Shown: positions 17,501 through 25,556, numbered from the stretch's first letter. The stretch is DNA of 64,000 nucleotides from Gammaproteobacteria bacterium (GCA_021773835.1 JAJFJQ010000063.1:48338-112337); one strand, 5' to 3'. The notes: generated by a model not told the origin, from the sequence alone. Numbers and translations are program-made.

Positions 17501-19044
17501 CGATCCCGCTCGAGCGTATGGAAGCCAAACTCGAGGGCTACCTTCCGCCGTTATTAAGCCAACCCGTCCTGCTACCAAAACACCGACTCCAGGATGGTAA
17601 ATTTCAATTGCACGCGAACATCGCGCCTAGCGGCGCCATCGAAGCGACGACGACCCTAGATAGCCTGATCGCGGCGGCGCCATTGAGTGTTAGCACGATG
17701 AGAGGAATCGGTACCGGCGCGATGGCTTTGTCCGGCAGTGGCTTCGTATTCTCAATGCCCGTAACGAGCAGCGGCAAGTCAGGTGCTAGTAACGGATTAT
17801 TAGTCGCAACATTTGCGCCGGAAAAAGGCACAAAAGCGAAAATTAATTTAACGTTTAACAGCAAACGCTTCTATCTCAACGACATTTTAGCGGCCATAAA
17901 CGAAATCAAAGCGCCGCAGAACAACACCGAAAAAAAGAAAAAAGCAAAGGAACAAATTAAGTCGAAAACCGAGGATGTCGAACGAACAACACCTGTCGTT
18001 ATAAACAACGCGCCCGATGAAGCTGCTTTCTGGGATGTATTACCATACGAGTCTTCGCTGTCTTTGCATATCAATCAACTGTTTTACTCCGACTACGTCG
18101 TTTTTAACGAAGTGGCGGGTCAGATTGCGTTGACTGAAAAACAGATGGGGATCCGAGATTTGACGGCAAATTTTCACGACAGCCCGCTGCGCTTCGCTGG
18201 CAACATTGATTTTAGTAGCAAGTCGGCTTCGCCCTACGATTTGAAACTCGAAGGAACCATATCGGAGTTCGATTTAAACCAGTTTTTTACCGAGTTAGTC
18301 CCTGGAGCAAAACCACGGATAGAAGGCCTATTCAGCGTCTCGATCGATGCATTTGGGACCGCTCCAAATATGGGCCAGTACCGTAATAATCTCTTGTTCG
18401 ATATAAAATTGAAAAGTCGCGAAGGATTGTTTCGACCTCTGCCGCCATCAAGTCCGTTGGTGATCGGGGCATCCGATGCACTCGGAATCGTCGGCGAGAC
18501 CTTATCTTACGTGCCGACAGGTGGCTTCGGCGCAGGTGCGTTGTCGCGCTTAGTAAACTACATCCAAGAGATCGACTACGACCGTATCGACATCCATATA
18601 ACCCGCGGCGATAGCCGCGATATCGTGATTGAAAAATTTCGCGTGAAAAGTCCGACGATCCACCTCGGCGCGAGCGGTGGCATCGATTACGAATACGGAA
18701 AAGACGTTTTAGATAGTCCGTTAAAGTTGGACGCGCATTTGAACATGAGCGGGAAAGGCGCTGCCATCCTCTATAGCATGAACCTACTCAAAGACGAACA
18801 AGATAGATTCGGCTACTACAAAGGACTTACGTTTCAAATCCGCGGTACATCCGGGAATACTGAATCGAATTTTGCCGAGATTGTTACTGCTGCTACCGAA
18901 GGGACTGTCAAACAAGCTATAACCCGTCCGATCTCCGGGCTAATAGGTAATATCAAACATCGTTGGTTTGGCAACAACCCGATTGTCGAACCAGAACTGA
19001 TTCCTAACACCGGTGATGAGAACTCACGAGAGCCGCGGGAATAA
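14581..19044 (+). CDS. Giant AsmA-like (TamB/YhdP/YdbH group) envelope protein
   Basis: The 1487-residue protein has one N-terminal anchor helix (about residues 17-38). A very long periplasmic region follows, rich in beta strands with repeated Leu-x-Leu/Asp-Ile-x-Leu patterns, then a Lys-rich linker near residue 1120-1140 and an AsmA-like C-terminal part. It begins like AsmA-family proteins (HVHLLPWSVTVRGLDV, LRFWFIRLL). Such proteins form hydrophobic grooves that carry phospholipids between the inner and outer membranes. I cannot assign it to one named member, and it is longer than E. coli YhdP or YdbH. Its neighbours are mlaC-like and pqi genes, in line with lipid transport. Confidence 0.7.
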   Translation: MRNFHVRRPQKRRYQVVVVLLGISCVAIAILFVPSIQKKLLLEQAPKFVDALTLEHVHLLPWSVTVRGLDVTVSDNRIRIENAYLRFWFIRLLQNILHVQEIRLDGVSADLISPSEKTDQLPFPGLFGSINHGLRVVVGELSIDAYLNIDKTYGVRLGIPRGQIDLDGPGFIDLDLMLENLIDKSRGTVNGTLTAKQNATAGFTALTGDLDVAIAVPNVSAPVTFNLNLALQPLMVDELAPDAAEPQKVTIGDLFELQIETPNHQNVEARFSAIGNYNGRKNALDANYAMDMEPPWFHRLIGNESVPNVAESASGRVAVDLNTLQISLDYSGDTRLTTLERLLKQNSTLPGELRFQKTLRISSDTKALSIERFRADLMAARGDALLSIVLTDGVNIVFDDPKSILNSDRELGTFHLANVPIDWFSELVPEATLRGGKIAGSFTVKSDTNALYLVPAAALSLSPTELAAADIATETVTMSAEPKLTYVDDEIAFDINNLSLRIGEKQLLQLNLSSKLPLTGDDPPISIVSSAQIDLTHVSTITALEERLRAYPLPSDLKLHYDAKLSLGRDALLVKQVGLNLTRADQALLDINTKQAFSVPFTSTGVDMPGSLPLDLQPAISGDTGGEPQDKVVDGKTARSLPIIVGTGELATVALANVELNWADPFLEGMAAKGTIERAAFSLKRHGDSDFVLAPAASTVINNLGFSKDGSALVTGLDISLRPQITVGDKTLEVAYTDLIVNEGRRRLVAGDGGVTMSLPATKATADAMSIHGRTTIQLNEILGQPALATMLEHELGPTRWAIDTNYNMSISPQQIDLSSLQVSATADDKRPVQLASKGPAIIRPSIDPKDPLAAHVRGNFVLTLKELSSSALSDLVPLGSVVFRELSGTVALGSDGNFLNADFEQPLILSGARITGKDGDIVEPFELTATGMVRTAGSALDAEIDKMSLVFANFPERPAVQGELNLRIDPQRPIPLERMEAKLEGYLPPLLSQPVLLPKHRLQDGKFQLHANIAPSGAIEATTTLDSLIAAAPLSVSTMRGIGTGAMALSGSGFVFSMPVTSSGKSGASNGLLVATFAPEKGTKAKINLTFNSKRFYLNDILAAINEIKAPQNNTEKKKKAKEQIKSKTEDVERTTPVVINNAPDEAAFWDVLPYESSLSLHINQLFYSDYVVFNEVAGQIALTEKQMGIRDLTANFHDSPLRFAGNIDFSSKSASPYDLKLEGTISEFDLNQFFTELVPGAKPRIEGLFSVSIDAFGTAPNMGQYRNNLLFDIKLKSREGLFRPLPPSSPLVIGASDALGIVGETLSYVPTGGFGAGALSRLVNYIQEIDYDRIDIHITRGDSRDIVIEKFRVKSPTIHLGASGGIDYEYGKDVLDSPLKLDAHLNMSGKGAAILYSMNLLKDEQDRFGYYKGLTFQIRGTSGNTESNFAEIVTAATEGTVKQAITRPISGLIGNIKHRWFGNNPIVEPELIPNTGDENSREPRE

Positions 19045-19450
19045 TCTATCTAGACGGTGAGCTGTTCATCGGTATCTTTTTACTTAACTTAGGGTCACGT
19101 ATCGAGCTGTCATGGCCGCTCCATCCTCAATTGCGTTCGACTATGGCAACGACGCAATGCGGGAACGAAATATCGCCGGATCTAGCGCCAAATCGCGATG
19201 TCGTGGAAATATTTTATAAACCTACATGCATTTTGGGAAAAACCGATTATAGGGGCAACCGCATTCAGACGCAGACGACCTTAAAATCGCCAATCCAAGC
19301 CCTGGTCCAGCAAAAAAAGATGGTGTTTGTGACTTTTTAAATCGTTGTCGTGTCGAAGTTCTGTAGAAGCGGCCGGATATTACGCGTTTATTCCGTGGCT
19401 CGGGATAAAACATGGGCCGTATGGCATGTGAAATTATTACGGAGAACATC
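19045..19450. other. Intergenic region with the promoter of the first mlaC-like gene
   Basis: A weak hairpin followed by CTTTTT (about 19055-19081) may end the AsmA-like transcript. The ECF-type promoter at 19328-19357 faces the mlaC-like gene. A short plus-strand frame (19131-19340) has no ribosome-binding site and no recognisable features. Confidence 0.45.
19328..19357 (+). promoter_or_regulatory. ECF-type promoter (TGTGAC-N18-GTCGAA) of mlaC-like gene 1
   Basis: TGTGAC at 19328-19333 and GTCGAA at 19352-19357 are separated by exactly 18 bases. The -10 box ends 93 bases before the GTG start at 19451. The same box and spacing stand before the second mlaC-like gene at 22781. Confidence 0.75.
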
Positions 19451-20110
19451 GTGACTAATCACAAATCGTATCGGGTATTAAACGCGCCGGCGCTCGGGGT
19501 CATCATTTTATGCATCGGAATAAATGGGATCGCTCGGGCGGCGCCGCCGGCCGACCCGCAAGACGCGCTCGTCCTACTCGAGAAGGTTGCGACGCAAATG
19601 GTGACCGCGCTCCGAGATCCCAGCGGTCGCGGCGATGTTGCGCGACTCGAATCGTTGGTCGATGAAAATTTAGTCCCGCACATCAACTTCCGGGCGTCAT
19701 CTAACCTTGTCCTCGGGAAGCATTGGAAAACCACCTCGGAAATCGATCGCGTCGCTTTTATTGAAGAATTTAGATCGTTCCTTGTGCGCTTTTACACGCA
19801 AGCGCTTTCTGGTTATGTGAAGACCCGCGAGATACCGCAAGACTTAATGGTTTTCGACGACAAACTCCGGACCAAAGGGGGCAATCAAGTGCTGGTGACA
19901 TCTCGGGTTAAACAACCAAACGGTGGTGACGTTAATGTCGTCTACCGTTTGTTGTGGGCGAACGGATGGAAAGTCGTCGATGTAAGCCTTGGCGGAATCA
20001 GTATGGTTAAAAATTATCAGAGTAGTTTCGCCTCGACAGTTGAAAAGGAAGGCATTCAAGGATTGATAGCTCAGCTCCGCGCTCGAAACGAAAATGTCAA
20101 AGCGCTGTAG
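19451..20110 (+). CDS. MlaC/Ttg2D-like periplasmic phospholipid carrier (copy 1)
   Basis: I start at GTG 19451 because GGAGA stands a few bases upstream and the frame then opens with a clean signal peptide (cleavage near ARAA), giving 219 residues. The body has the MlaC features: an LVDENLVPHINF motif, LGKHWK, then FRSFLVRFYTQALSGY and VSLGGISMVKNYQSSFASTV. MlaC carries phospholipids between the outer-membrane MlaA complex and the inner-membrane MlaFEDB. No mlaA, D, E or B gene is present here. A paralogue lies 2.7 kb downstream, and an ECF-type promoter precedes both. Confidence 0.88.
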   Translation: MTNHKSYRVLNAPALGVIILCIGINGIARAAPPADPQDALVLLEKVATQMVTALRDPSGRGDVARLESLVDENLVPHINFRASSNLVLGKHWKTTSEIDRVAFIEEFRSFLVRFYTQALSGYVKTREIPQDLMVFDDKLRTKGGNQVLVTSRVKQPNGGDVNVVYRLLWANGWKVVDVSLGGISMVKNYQSSFASTVEKEGIQGLIAQLRARNENVKAL

Positions 20111-20212
20111 TCTGGGATCTTTATATTTATTCGGCTCGAAGGGAAGGCAAACAAAGAGTTTAGGTTAATCGAGATGTGGAAATGTGTCGGCATTAGCACG
20201 GAGTAAGGCGAC

Positions 20213-20407
20213 ATGAAACTACGACTAGTCTTTATGCTTGTTCTATTAGTGTCGGTGTTGATTTTCGCCGTGCAGAACGCTGCGATTGTCGAAATCGATT
20301 TTCTAATCTGGGAGTTTCGGATTCCGCGTTCGTTACTGATTTTCTTGATGCTCCTAATTGGGATCATCGTCGGATGGTTCTCTAAGGCGCTAAGCAAACT
20401 ACCCTAG
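20213..20407 (+). CDS. LapA-domain (DUF1049) small membrane protein
   Basis: The 64-residue protein has two transmembrane helices (about residues 5-20 and 41-58) joined by AVQNAAIVEIDFLIWEFRIP. The FAVQNxxxVxxxFL pattern between two helices is the signature of LapA/YciS-type proteins, which act with LapB in controlling lipopolysaccharide synthesis in E. coli. GGAGTAAGG precedes the ATG. No lapB is visible nearby, so its partner is unknown. A second LapA-like protein is at 32769-32993 next to the ECF sigma gene. Confidence 0.85.
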   Translation: MKLRLVFMLVLLVSVLIFAVQNAAIVEIDFLIWEFRIPRSLLIFLMLLIGIIVGWFSKALSKLP

Positions 20408-20505
20408 CTATCTTCTGCGAACGAGTTTCAACGGGACGTTGTTGTTTAGTACGTTACGTCCGGCACCGCGCTGCCCAAAAACAATTAATATCTTCAGAGG
20501 TGATT

Positions 20506-22314
20506 ATGAGTTCAACACCAACGCCAACTACGCATCAGCTAGCTTGTAGATATGAGTTTTCTACACTGTCGCAAGCATTAGATTATGCCGCGGGCGGGAA
20601 CACAGGGATCAACTTTTACAACGGTCGTGGTAACTTGTACGAAGTATGTACCTACAACGAAGTGCGTCAACGTGCGCTGGACATCGCGCATCGGTTCGTT
20701 GGTCTCGGTCTCGCACGCGGGAGCAAAGTCGCGCTAATAGCGGACACTGGTCCAGAATTCCATACGTTTTTCTATGCTTGCCAGTACGCGGGATTGATCC
20801 CGGTTCCCTTGCCGCCGCCGCTGCAGCTAGGTGGGGCACAAGACTACATAACTTACCTGCGCAGACTCTTATTGAGCTGCGATGCCCGTACTTGCATTGG
20901 AACGGAAGACTACTGCGATTACGTGGATGAGGCAGCAAACGGGTTGTCCATGCGGTTCTCCGGATCCACAATAGATTTTCATCAGCTACCGCTCGACCAG
21001 CAACAGTTAAGACCACTCGAAGCCGGCGATCTCGCCTATTTGCAATTTACCTCCGGCAGTACACGGTTCCCTCGCGGTGTATTGATTACCCAGCGTGCGT
21101 TGATGAACAACTTAGTCGGTACTGTCCGATGTCTCCAAGTTCGCGAAAGCGATCGCACGGTGTCTTGGCTGCCTTACTACCATGATATGGGTTTGGTCGG
21201 AATGATGTTGGCTCCGCTGACGTGTCAGATGTCTGTCGATTATATGGGGACCCGCGAATTTGCGATGCGGCCGCGACAATGGCTTGTCCGCATGTCCGAA
21301 AGTCAAGCGACAATCTCATTTGGACCGCCTTTCGGGTATGAATTGTGCGCGCGACGCTTGCGGCCCGCAGACATCAAACAATTGGATTTGAGCGCCTGGC
21401 GAATTGCCGGTGTCGGCGCGGAACCGATCCGCACCGCGCCCCTTGATCATTTCGTTGAACTAGTGACTCCTGCGGGCTTCGACCGGAGGGCATTTTTACC
21501 CTGTTACGGTCTCGCGGAGTCGACATTGGTCGTAACCCTACCGCGATTGAATCGAGGCGTAGTAACCGAGACCTTAAGCACGACAGGGCGTACTGGAGTA
21601 ACAAGCGCATTGTCAATCGACAGCCTCGGGAACATCCAGCTAGCGTCACAAGGACAAGCTTACGTCAGTTGCGGTCAACCGTTGCCCGGGCATGAAATTG
21701 AAATTAGACACGCCGATGGCACCGTACTGGGCGATCGGCGATGCGGCGACATTTACGTGCGCGGCCCAAGCGTCATGGCGGGTTACGTTAACGAGGATTC
21801 TCATGACGTACTTCCGAATGACGGATGGTTGGCCACAGGAGATTGCGGCTACGTAGCGAACGGCAACTTATTCATCAGTGGACGAAAAAAGGATCTAATC
21901 GTAATTAATGGTCGGAACATCTGGCCACAAGATTTGGAGGCGATCGCTGAGGATTCTCCGGAAGTTAGACCGGGTGATTCTGGTGCTTTTTCTGTCGTTA
22001 CGGAAGACGGTCATGAGCAAGCTGTTATTGTAGTTCAATGCCGCGAAACTGATACTAGCGTACGCCGTCAAATTGTACGTCGTCTGCGCCAATCGTTTAA
22101 CAGTAAACTCGGTGTCGATTGCATCGTGGAACTCGTACCGCTTCATACGCTAATTCGGACATCATCCGGAAAGCTATCGCGACATCAAATTCGAAGCGCT
22201 TACGTGCGTCGACAGCAAGCGCCGCCGCTCTCCGGATTAAAACATGCAGGGTCGGGTGACCACTGTGGGAAACAACTCCTTGACGGCAATGGACCGTATA
22301 GCGTTATAGCTTGA
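20506..22314 (+). CDS. Fatty-acyl-AMP ligase (FAAL), stand-alone
   Basis: The 602-residue protein belongs to the ANL adenylating enzymes. It has the P-loop LQFTSGSTRFPRGVLIT (about residues 176-192), SWLPYYHDMGLVG (about 219), YGLAEST (about 331) and GDCGYV...ISGRKKDLIVINGRN (about 445-470). HHDMGL-type and DLIVINGRNIWPQDLE motifs are typical of fatty-acyl-AMP ligases, which activate a fatty acid with ATP and pass it to a carrier protein rather than to CoA. AGAGG lies five bases before the ATG. There is no carrier protein, polyketide synthase or other biosynthetic gene nearby, so the acceptor is unknown. Its place among lipid-transport genes suggests recycling or modification of envelope lipids. 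Confidence 0.88.
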   Translation: MSSTPTPTTHQLACRYEFSTLSQALDYAAGGNTGINFYNGRGNLYEVCTYNEVRQRALDIAHRFVGLGLARGSKVALIADTGPEFHTFFYACQYAGLIPVPLPPPLQLGGAQDYITYLRRLLLSCDARTCIGTEDYCDYVDEAANGLSMRFSGSTIDFHQLPLDQQQLRPLEAGDLAYLQFTSGSTRFPRGVLITQRALMNNLVGTVRCLQVRESDRTVSWLPYYHDMGLVGMMLAPLTCQMSVDYMGTREFAMRPRQWLVRMSESQATISFGPPFGYELCARRLRPADIKQLDLSAWRIAGVGAEPIRTAPLDHFVELVTPAGFDRRAFLPCYGLAESTLVVTLPRLNRGVVTETLSTTGRTGVTSALSIDSLGNIQLASQGQAYVSCGQPLPGHEIEIRHADGTVLGDRRCGDIYVRGPSVMAGYVNEDSHDVLPNDGWLATGDCGYVANGNLFISGRKKDLIVINGRNIWPQDLEAIAEDSPEVRPGDSGAFSVVTEDGHEQAVIVVQCRETDTSVRRQIVRRLRQSFNSKLGVDCIVELVPLHTLIRTSSGKLSRHQIRSAYVRRQQAPPLSGLKHAGSGDHCGKQLLDGNGPYSVIA

Positions 22315-22780
22315 ACGATATTTAAACGATGCCGTGCTTGGATTCTTTGCGCTATTATCGCTGTTCCTACCGGTATCATTAAGCGTTTTTAGTTTCTCGC
22401 CGGGCGCTGCGCACACGATTGCAACGGTCGAATACGGAATCGTTGGATTGTTTGTAATCGAGTGTTGATTTGAACCCGAAATAAAACGGTCAATCGCCCC
22501 TACGGCACCCGGTCGAGCGGCGATTTGTCAATCTCCACTTGCGGATCATTCACTGGGCCGACCGAAGCGCTGGCTCGATGGCGATCAGGCTTCATAGGCA
22601 AATACATTTTGTCTCAATTGCTATCGTATCGCTAAACTGAGCCGGTGCTGCTCGTTTGCGTCGGTAATTTGTGACCTAAGTGAATGACGTCGAGTCTAAC
22701 TCCCAAATATCTAAATACGATTCGGCGAATGCAGCAGTCTGCGTGGCGCGCCGGCTCAAAAAATAGGAGTTCTTACTTCG
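22315..22780. other. Intergenic region with the promoter of the second mlaC-like gene
   Basis: The ECF-type promoter at 22670-22699 is the only firm feature. Just after the acyl-AMP ligase, bases 22334-22468 encode a short hydrophobic frame (VLGFFALLSLFLPVSLSVFS..., ending GLFVIEC) that looks like the first helices of a membrane protein cut off by TGA. It may be a remnant of an ion-channel-like gene, but this is weak. Confidence 0.4.
22670..22699 (+). promoter_or_regulatory. ECF-type promoter (TGTGAC-N18-GTCTAA) of mlaC-like gene 2
   Basis: TGTGAC at 22670-22675 and GTCTAA at 22694-22699 are exactly 18 bases apart. The -10 box ends 81 bases before the ATG at 22781, about the same distance as at the paralogous gene at 19451. 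Confidence 0.75.
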
Positions 22781-23452
22781 ATGCGTGTAATACAAGCTTC
22801 AACGGTTAGCGAAATAGTTACTATGATTGTGGTCACTTGTATGATCCAAATCCCTTCTTTGGCGGCTAAAACTCATCGTGTCGACCCGAACCCTGAAGTA
22901 GCGCTCGAAATGCTAAAAGGGGTACAAAACGAGATGGTCGCCCGGATCTCTGGTCGGAACGAGATCCTCAGCACGGCTGATGTCCGTGATCTTGTTGATT
23001 CGATACTCGTTCCTCACGTTAATTTCGAAATCGCATCAGAAATTGTGCTTTCGAATCATTGGAAATCGGCGAGTATCCCGCAACGCGCTGAATTTGTTCA
23101 AGAGTTCCGCGCATTTCTCGTTCGATTCTACTCGGCAGTGCTCTCTAGTTACACACATTCCGGTGCCGACGTCAGTGATAATTTGATGACGTTCTCCGAC
23201 GATATCCAAAGGAAGGGAACCAACCAACTTATCGTAAAGTCATTCGTCAAACCGGCGCGCGGCGAATCAATTCCGGTGATGTACCGGATGCTGCACACAG
23301 ACTCAATCTGGAAGGTGGTTGACGTTTCCGTTGCCGGCGTAAGCCTTGCAAAATCTTACCGCAGCTCTTTCGTGTCAATGGTACGACAAGACGGTATTGA
23401 TATCTTGATTGAGAACCTTCGCGCCAAAAACGCGCAGTTCGACCAGCAATAA
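22781..23452 (+). CDS. MlaC/Ttg2D-like periplasmic phospholipid carrier (copy 2)
   Basis: The 223-residue protein is a paralogue of the product of 19451-20110. It has a signal peptide (cleavage after SLA), LVDSILVPHVNFEIAS, LSNHWKSA, FRAFLVRFYSAVLSSYTHS and VSVAGVSLAKSYRSSFVSMV. TAGGAG stands upstream of the ATG. The shared motifs place it in the MlaC family of phospholipid carriers. Two MlaC copies with no MlaD, MlaE or MlaA in between are unusual. They may serve the PqiB/AsmA-like bridges encoded around them, which is an inference from position. An ECF-type promoter precedes the gene. Confidence 0.87.
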   Translation: MRVIQASTVSEIVTMIVVTCMIQIPSLAAKTHRVDPNPEVALEMLKGVQNEMVARISGRNEILSTADVRDLVDSILVPHVNFEIASEIVLSNHWKSASIPQRAEFVQEFRAFLVRFYSAVLSSYTHSGADVSDNLMTFSDDIQRKGTNQLIVKSFVKPARGESIPVMYRMLHTDSIWKVVDVSVAGVSLAKSYRSSFVSMVRQDGIDILIENLRAKNAQFDQQ

Positions 23453-23529
23453 AAACGCCAGATCGCGCACGTACGGAGATGCCGAACGACTGCTATCGAC
23501 TCCACCCCGGGGGTTAGATCTCTAACAGG

Positions 23530-23559
23530 TGTGACTTCGCGAAACGACATCAAGTCTAT
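23530..23559 (+). promoter_or_regulatory. ECF-type promoter (TGTGAC-N18-GTCTAT) facing a tiny frame
   Basis: TGTGAC at 23530-23535 and GTCTAT at 23554-23559 keep the 18-base spacing. The promoter points to the right, but the next gene (23664-24284) is on the opposite strand. Either a small protein (23616-23714) or an antisense transcript would be made. Confidence 0.65.
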
Positions 23560-23615
23560 TAGTCACCGAATTATCCCTACAACGATGTCAATTTTTCTTT
23601 TCAGAGATCATTGCA

Positions 23616-23714
23616 ATGACGAACTCGTCACGCATGATTTGTCTAACCTTGGCCGCAAGCCTGTTACCGGTCTTGTTCGCGCGGATGATTGCGTTGAATT
23701 CCGGGTTCAGGTAG
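23616..23714 (+). CDS. Possible 32-residue hydrophobic peptide
   Basis: ATG 23616 to TAG 23714 encodes a short peptide that reads like a signal peptide (MTNSSRMICLTLAASLLPVL, then an Arg-rich end). The ribosome-binding site is weak (AGAGAT). What makes it worth listing is the ECF-type promoter 56 bases upstream, with no other plus-strand gene to serve. It overlaps the 3' end of the opposite-strand gene. It could be a stress-induced small membrane protein, the start of a lost secreted protein, or nothing. Confidence 0.3.
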   Translation: MTNSSRMICLTLAASLLPVLFARMIALNSGFR

Positions 23715-24284
23715 TTTTGCCCATTCCAATTCCAAGCGGCGTTTTACCGATTGTCCAGATTCTATATACGATTCGCCGTCACGGATCTCTGATCGCGCTT
23801 TAGCCACCGCGTCGTTACCATTGTTAATACGCTCATTACCGTCTTCCACGTCTTCGAGGGCGTCTTCCCATGCATTTGCCACTTTCTTGAAACGTTTCGC
23901 CTCATCGAAAACCTGATCGGGGTTAGTTGCGGAACCTGCGGCGCGCGCTAGCGCGTCATAGCGATCTCGGCTTTGTCGCAAATTATCTTTACCTACCGCG
24001 ATCAATTCTTCACCTTTACTGATCTGATCACGGGCCTTCGCTAATCGTTTTTCACCCTTCGCCACACGTTTTTTGCCCTTTTTTATCAGCGCGTCAGCAT
24101 CTGCTACCGATCTCTCCATAGCTGCACTCATCGGTGCGAGAGCGGCATCAGGGGTTGGTTCAGAAACTGCTGCAGCGTTGCTTCGTTGGGCTTGATATGA
24201 GGGTGCCGCACAAGCATTCGACGCGACCGCGATGCAAACGATTGCGACAATGCGAAACGCACTACTATTAACGATACAAGTCAT
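23664..24284 (-). CDS. Exported coiled-coil protein of unknown function
   Basis: I start at Met 24284 because AAGGAG stands eight bases upstream, giving 206 residues. A signal peptide ends near SNACAA; the Cys could be lipidated, although the box is poor. Then comes a long Lys/Glu/Ala helix with repeats of the type KKGKKRVAKGEKRLAKARDQ and later DGNERINNGNDAVAKARSEI. This suggests an elongated periplasmic or outer-membrane helical protein. I recognise no family. It is comparable in style with the larger coiled-coil protein at 7495-8934, but it has no ECF-type promoter that I can find. Confidence 0.65.
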   Translation of the reverse strand: MTCIVNSSAFRIVAIVCIAVASNACAAPSYQAQRSNAAAVSEPTPDAALAPMSAAMERSVADADALIKKGKKRVAKGEKRLAKARDQISKGEELIAVGKDNLRQSRDRYDALARAAGSATNPDQVFDEAKRFKKVANAWEDALEDVEDGNERINNGNDAVAKARSEIRDGESYIESGQSVKRRLELEWAKLPEPGIQRNHPREQDR

Positions 24285-24444
24285 CTTAATGCTCCTTAAG
24301 CAGGTACTAATCGGATTTAGAAACACGAAAAAAACGCCCGACATGGGCTATCGCCTGGCGAACGGTTAGCTCGCCGGCTCCTATGGAGGAAGTGCTATAG
24401 CCAACGCACCTAACAACAGCGGCTCCGCGGCGCCATTTGAACCA

Positions 24445-25185
24445 TTACCCGGCCAACACAAATTCAGACATATCAATTCGCCCATGCGGTGGCACGCTAT
24501 CGAGTAGTTGTTGCACCGTTGGATTCTCGCTAGCGCGTAATTCAGCGGGTTTCCCATTGAGGACTACCTCCGTCTCTGACAAAATTACGACGGTGTCGGC
24601 GACGTCAGCATCCACCAAACCACCAACTTCCACGACAACCCCAATATCGCGCCTTGTAGCAGTCTCTCGGAGCATCAGTATGATTAGCCTGACCGATTCG
24701 CTGTTGACCGTTTCGGACAAGGCGCGCACCACGACAATCTCGACGGGTTGGCACAGCGCGCGGGCAATTGCCAAGCGTTTTGCGGCTTCTACATTGAGAG
24801 ATCGGGGCGCTACGTGCCGGACACCTGGTAACAGACCGACTTCTTCGAGCCGATCCTCGGCGTCCTTAGTGCGAAATTCGCGCGTATCAAATGCCAACCC
24901 TGTTAACGACCGTTCGATATTCTCTAGCGCAGAGCAATCGTCAAGCAGGCCATTGTGTGTCGGTACAACGGCGAAACTCGCGGTCGCGAGGTCAATCTGC
25001 GCACTTGTGTGCGCCACTTGATTGTTACCTGATTTCGCCGATTCCCGAGATACGACAGAGCCACGGTAGTTCGCTACGTAAATCACCGCAGTCACTTCGC
25101 CCCGATAAATCGGAATATCCGGTATAGGATTCTGCGTAACCGGCTCGGATTGCCCAGCTGCGTCGATAAATTTTGTGGCGGGCAT
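24445..25185 (-). CDS. MlaF-like ABC pseudo-ATPase (all nucleotide-binding motifs lost)
   Basis: The 246-residue frame is intact and has a strong ribosome-binding site (AGGAGGG). Its scaffold follows MlaF closely: RGEVTAVI where MlaF has RGKITAIM, NGLLDDCSALENI for the GALFTDMNVFDNV region, then EEVGL, AAKRLAIARAL and, at the end, LRASENPTVQQLLDS. Yet the Walker A glycines and Lys are absent (VANYRGSV), the Q-loop Gln is absent, LSGG is replaced by SLNVEA, the Walker B Asp-Glu by VRALSE, and the switch His by VVEVGG. It therefore cannot bind or hydrolyse ATP in the usual way. A role as a regulatory or structural partner is an inference. An ECF-type promoter with one mismatch precedes it, and pqiC, pqiB and pqiA lie upstream on the same strand. 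Confidence 0.8.
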   Translation of the reverse strand: MPATKFIDAAGQSEPVTQNPIPDIPIYRGEVTAVIYVANYRGSVVSRESAKSGNNQVAHTSAQIDLATASFAVVPTHNGLLDDCSALENIERSLTGLAFDTREFRTKDAEDRLEEVGLLPGVRHVAPRSLNVEAAKRLAIARALCQPVEIVVVRALSETVNSESVRLIILMLRETATRRDIGVVVEVGGLVDADVADTVVILSETEVVLNGKPAELRASENPTVQQLLDSVPPHGRIDMSEFVLAG

Positions 25186-25556
25186 ACTTTCCCTCCTGCC
25201 TTAATCACTGTTGGAATCGATAGGCAAACGAACCGAACTGCGCGCAACGATTTGTGCGCAGAACGATGAGTTCGCTGTAACTTAGAAGCAAGTTTTATCG
25301 AGAAAGTCACATCGCCGCCATGCGAGTTTGGACGCGTGCAATTCCTGCGGCCATATTCGTGGCGCCTGCGTTATTGTCGGTAATTATGCCTAGTCGTAAA
25401 TCAGGTGCGAATGCGCAGGACAAGCGTTAAATCCACGAAGGCGTAACCCGCGTCTCGTGATATCAAATGGTGGGAGATGCTAGAGGTGGTAGGAGCCGTC
25501 TCGGACGTTAATGATTCTGTACCCTGGGCACGAGCGCTGTCAACGTATAAATCGTC
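25186..25556. other. Intergenic region between pqiC and the MlaF-like gene
   Basis: This region contains the candidate promoter at 25282-25311. On the opposite strand, ATG 25320 to TAA 25430 encodes a 36-residue hydrophobic peptide (MRVWTRAIPAAIFVAPALLS...). It has no clear ribosome-binding site, and I do not call it a gene. I see no terminator hairpin after pqiC. Confidence 0.4.
25282..25311 (-). promoter_or_regulatory. ECF-type promoter with one -10 mismatch (TGTGAC-N18-TTCTAA)
   Basis: On the minus strand TGTGAC (25311-25306) is followed after 18 bases by TTCTAA (25287-25282), where other copies have GTCTAA. It stands 96 bases before the start of the MlaF-like pseudo-ATPase gene. The -35 box, spacing and downstream gene class fit the other sites, so I keep it with lower confidence. 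Confidence 0.5.

Noticed and set aside
22334..22468. Short hydrophobic frame after the acyl-AMP ligase as a gene
   Set aside because: It begins with GTG without a ribosome-binding site and ends after 44 codons; at best a remnant.
25320..25430. 36-residue hydrophobic peptide opposite the mlaF-like promoter
   Set aside because: No ribosome-binding site and no promoter pointing at it; noted only in the intergenic entry.
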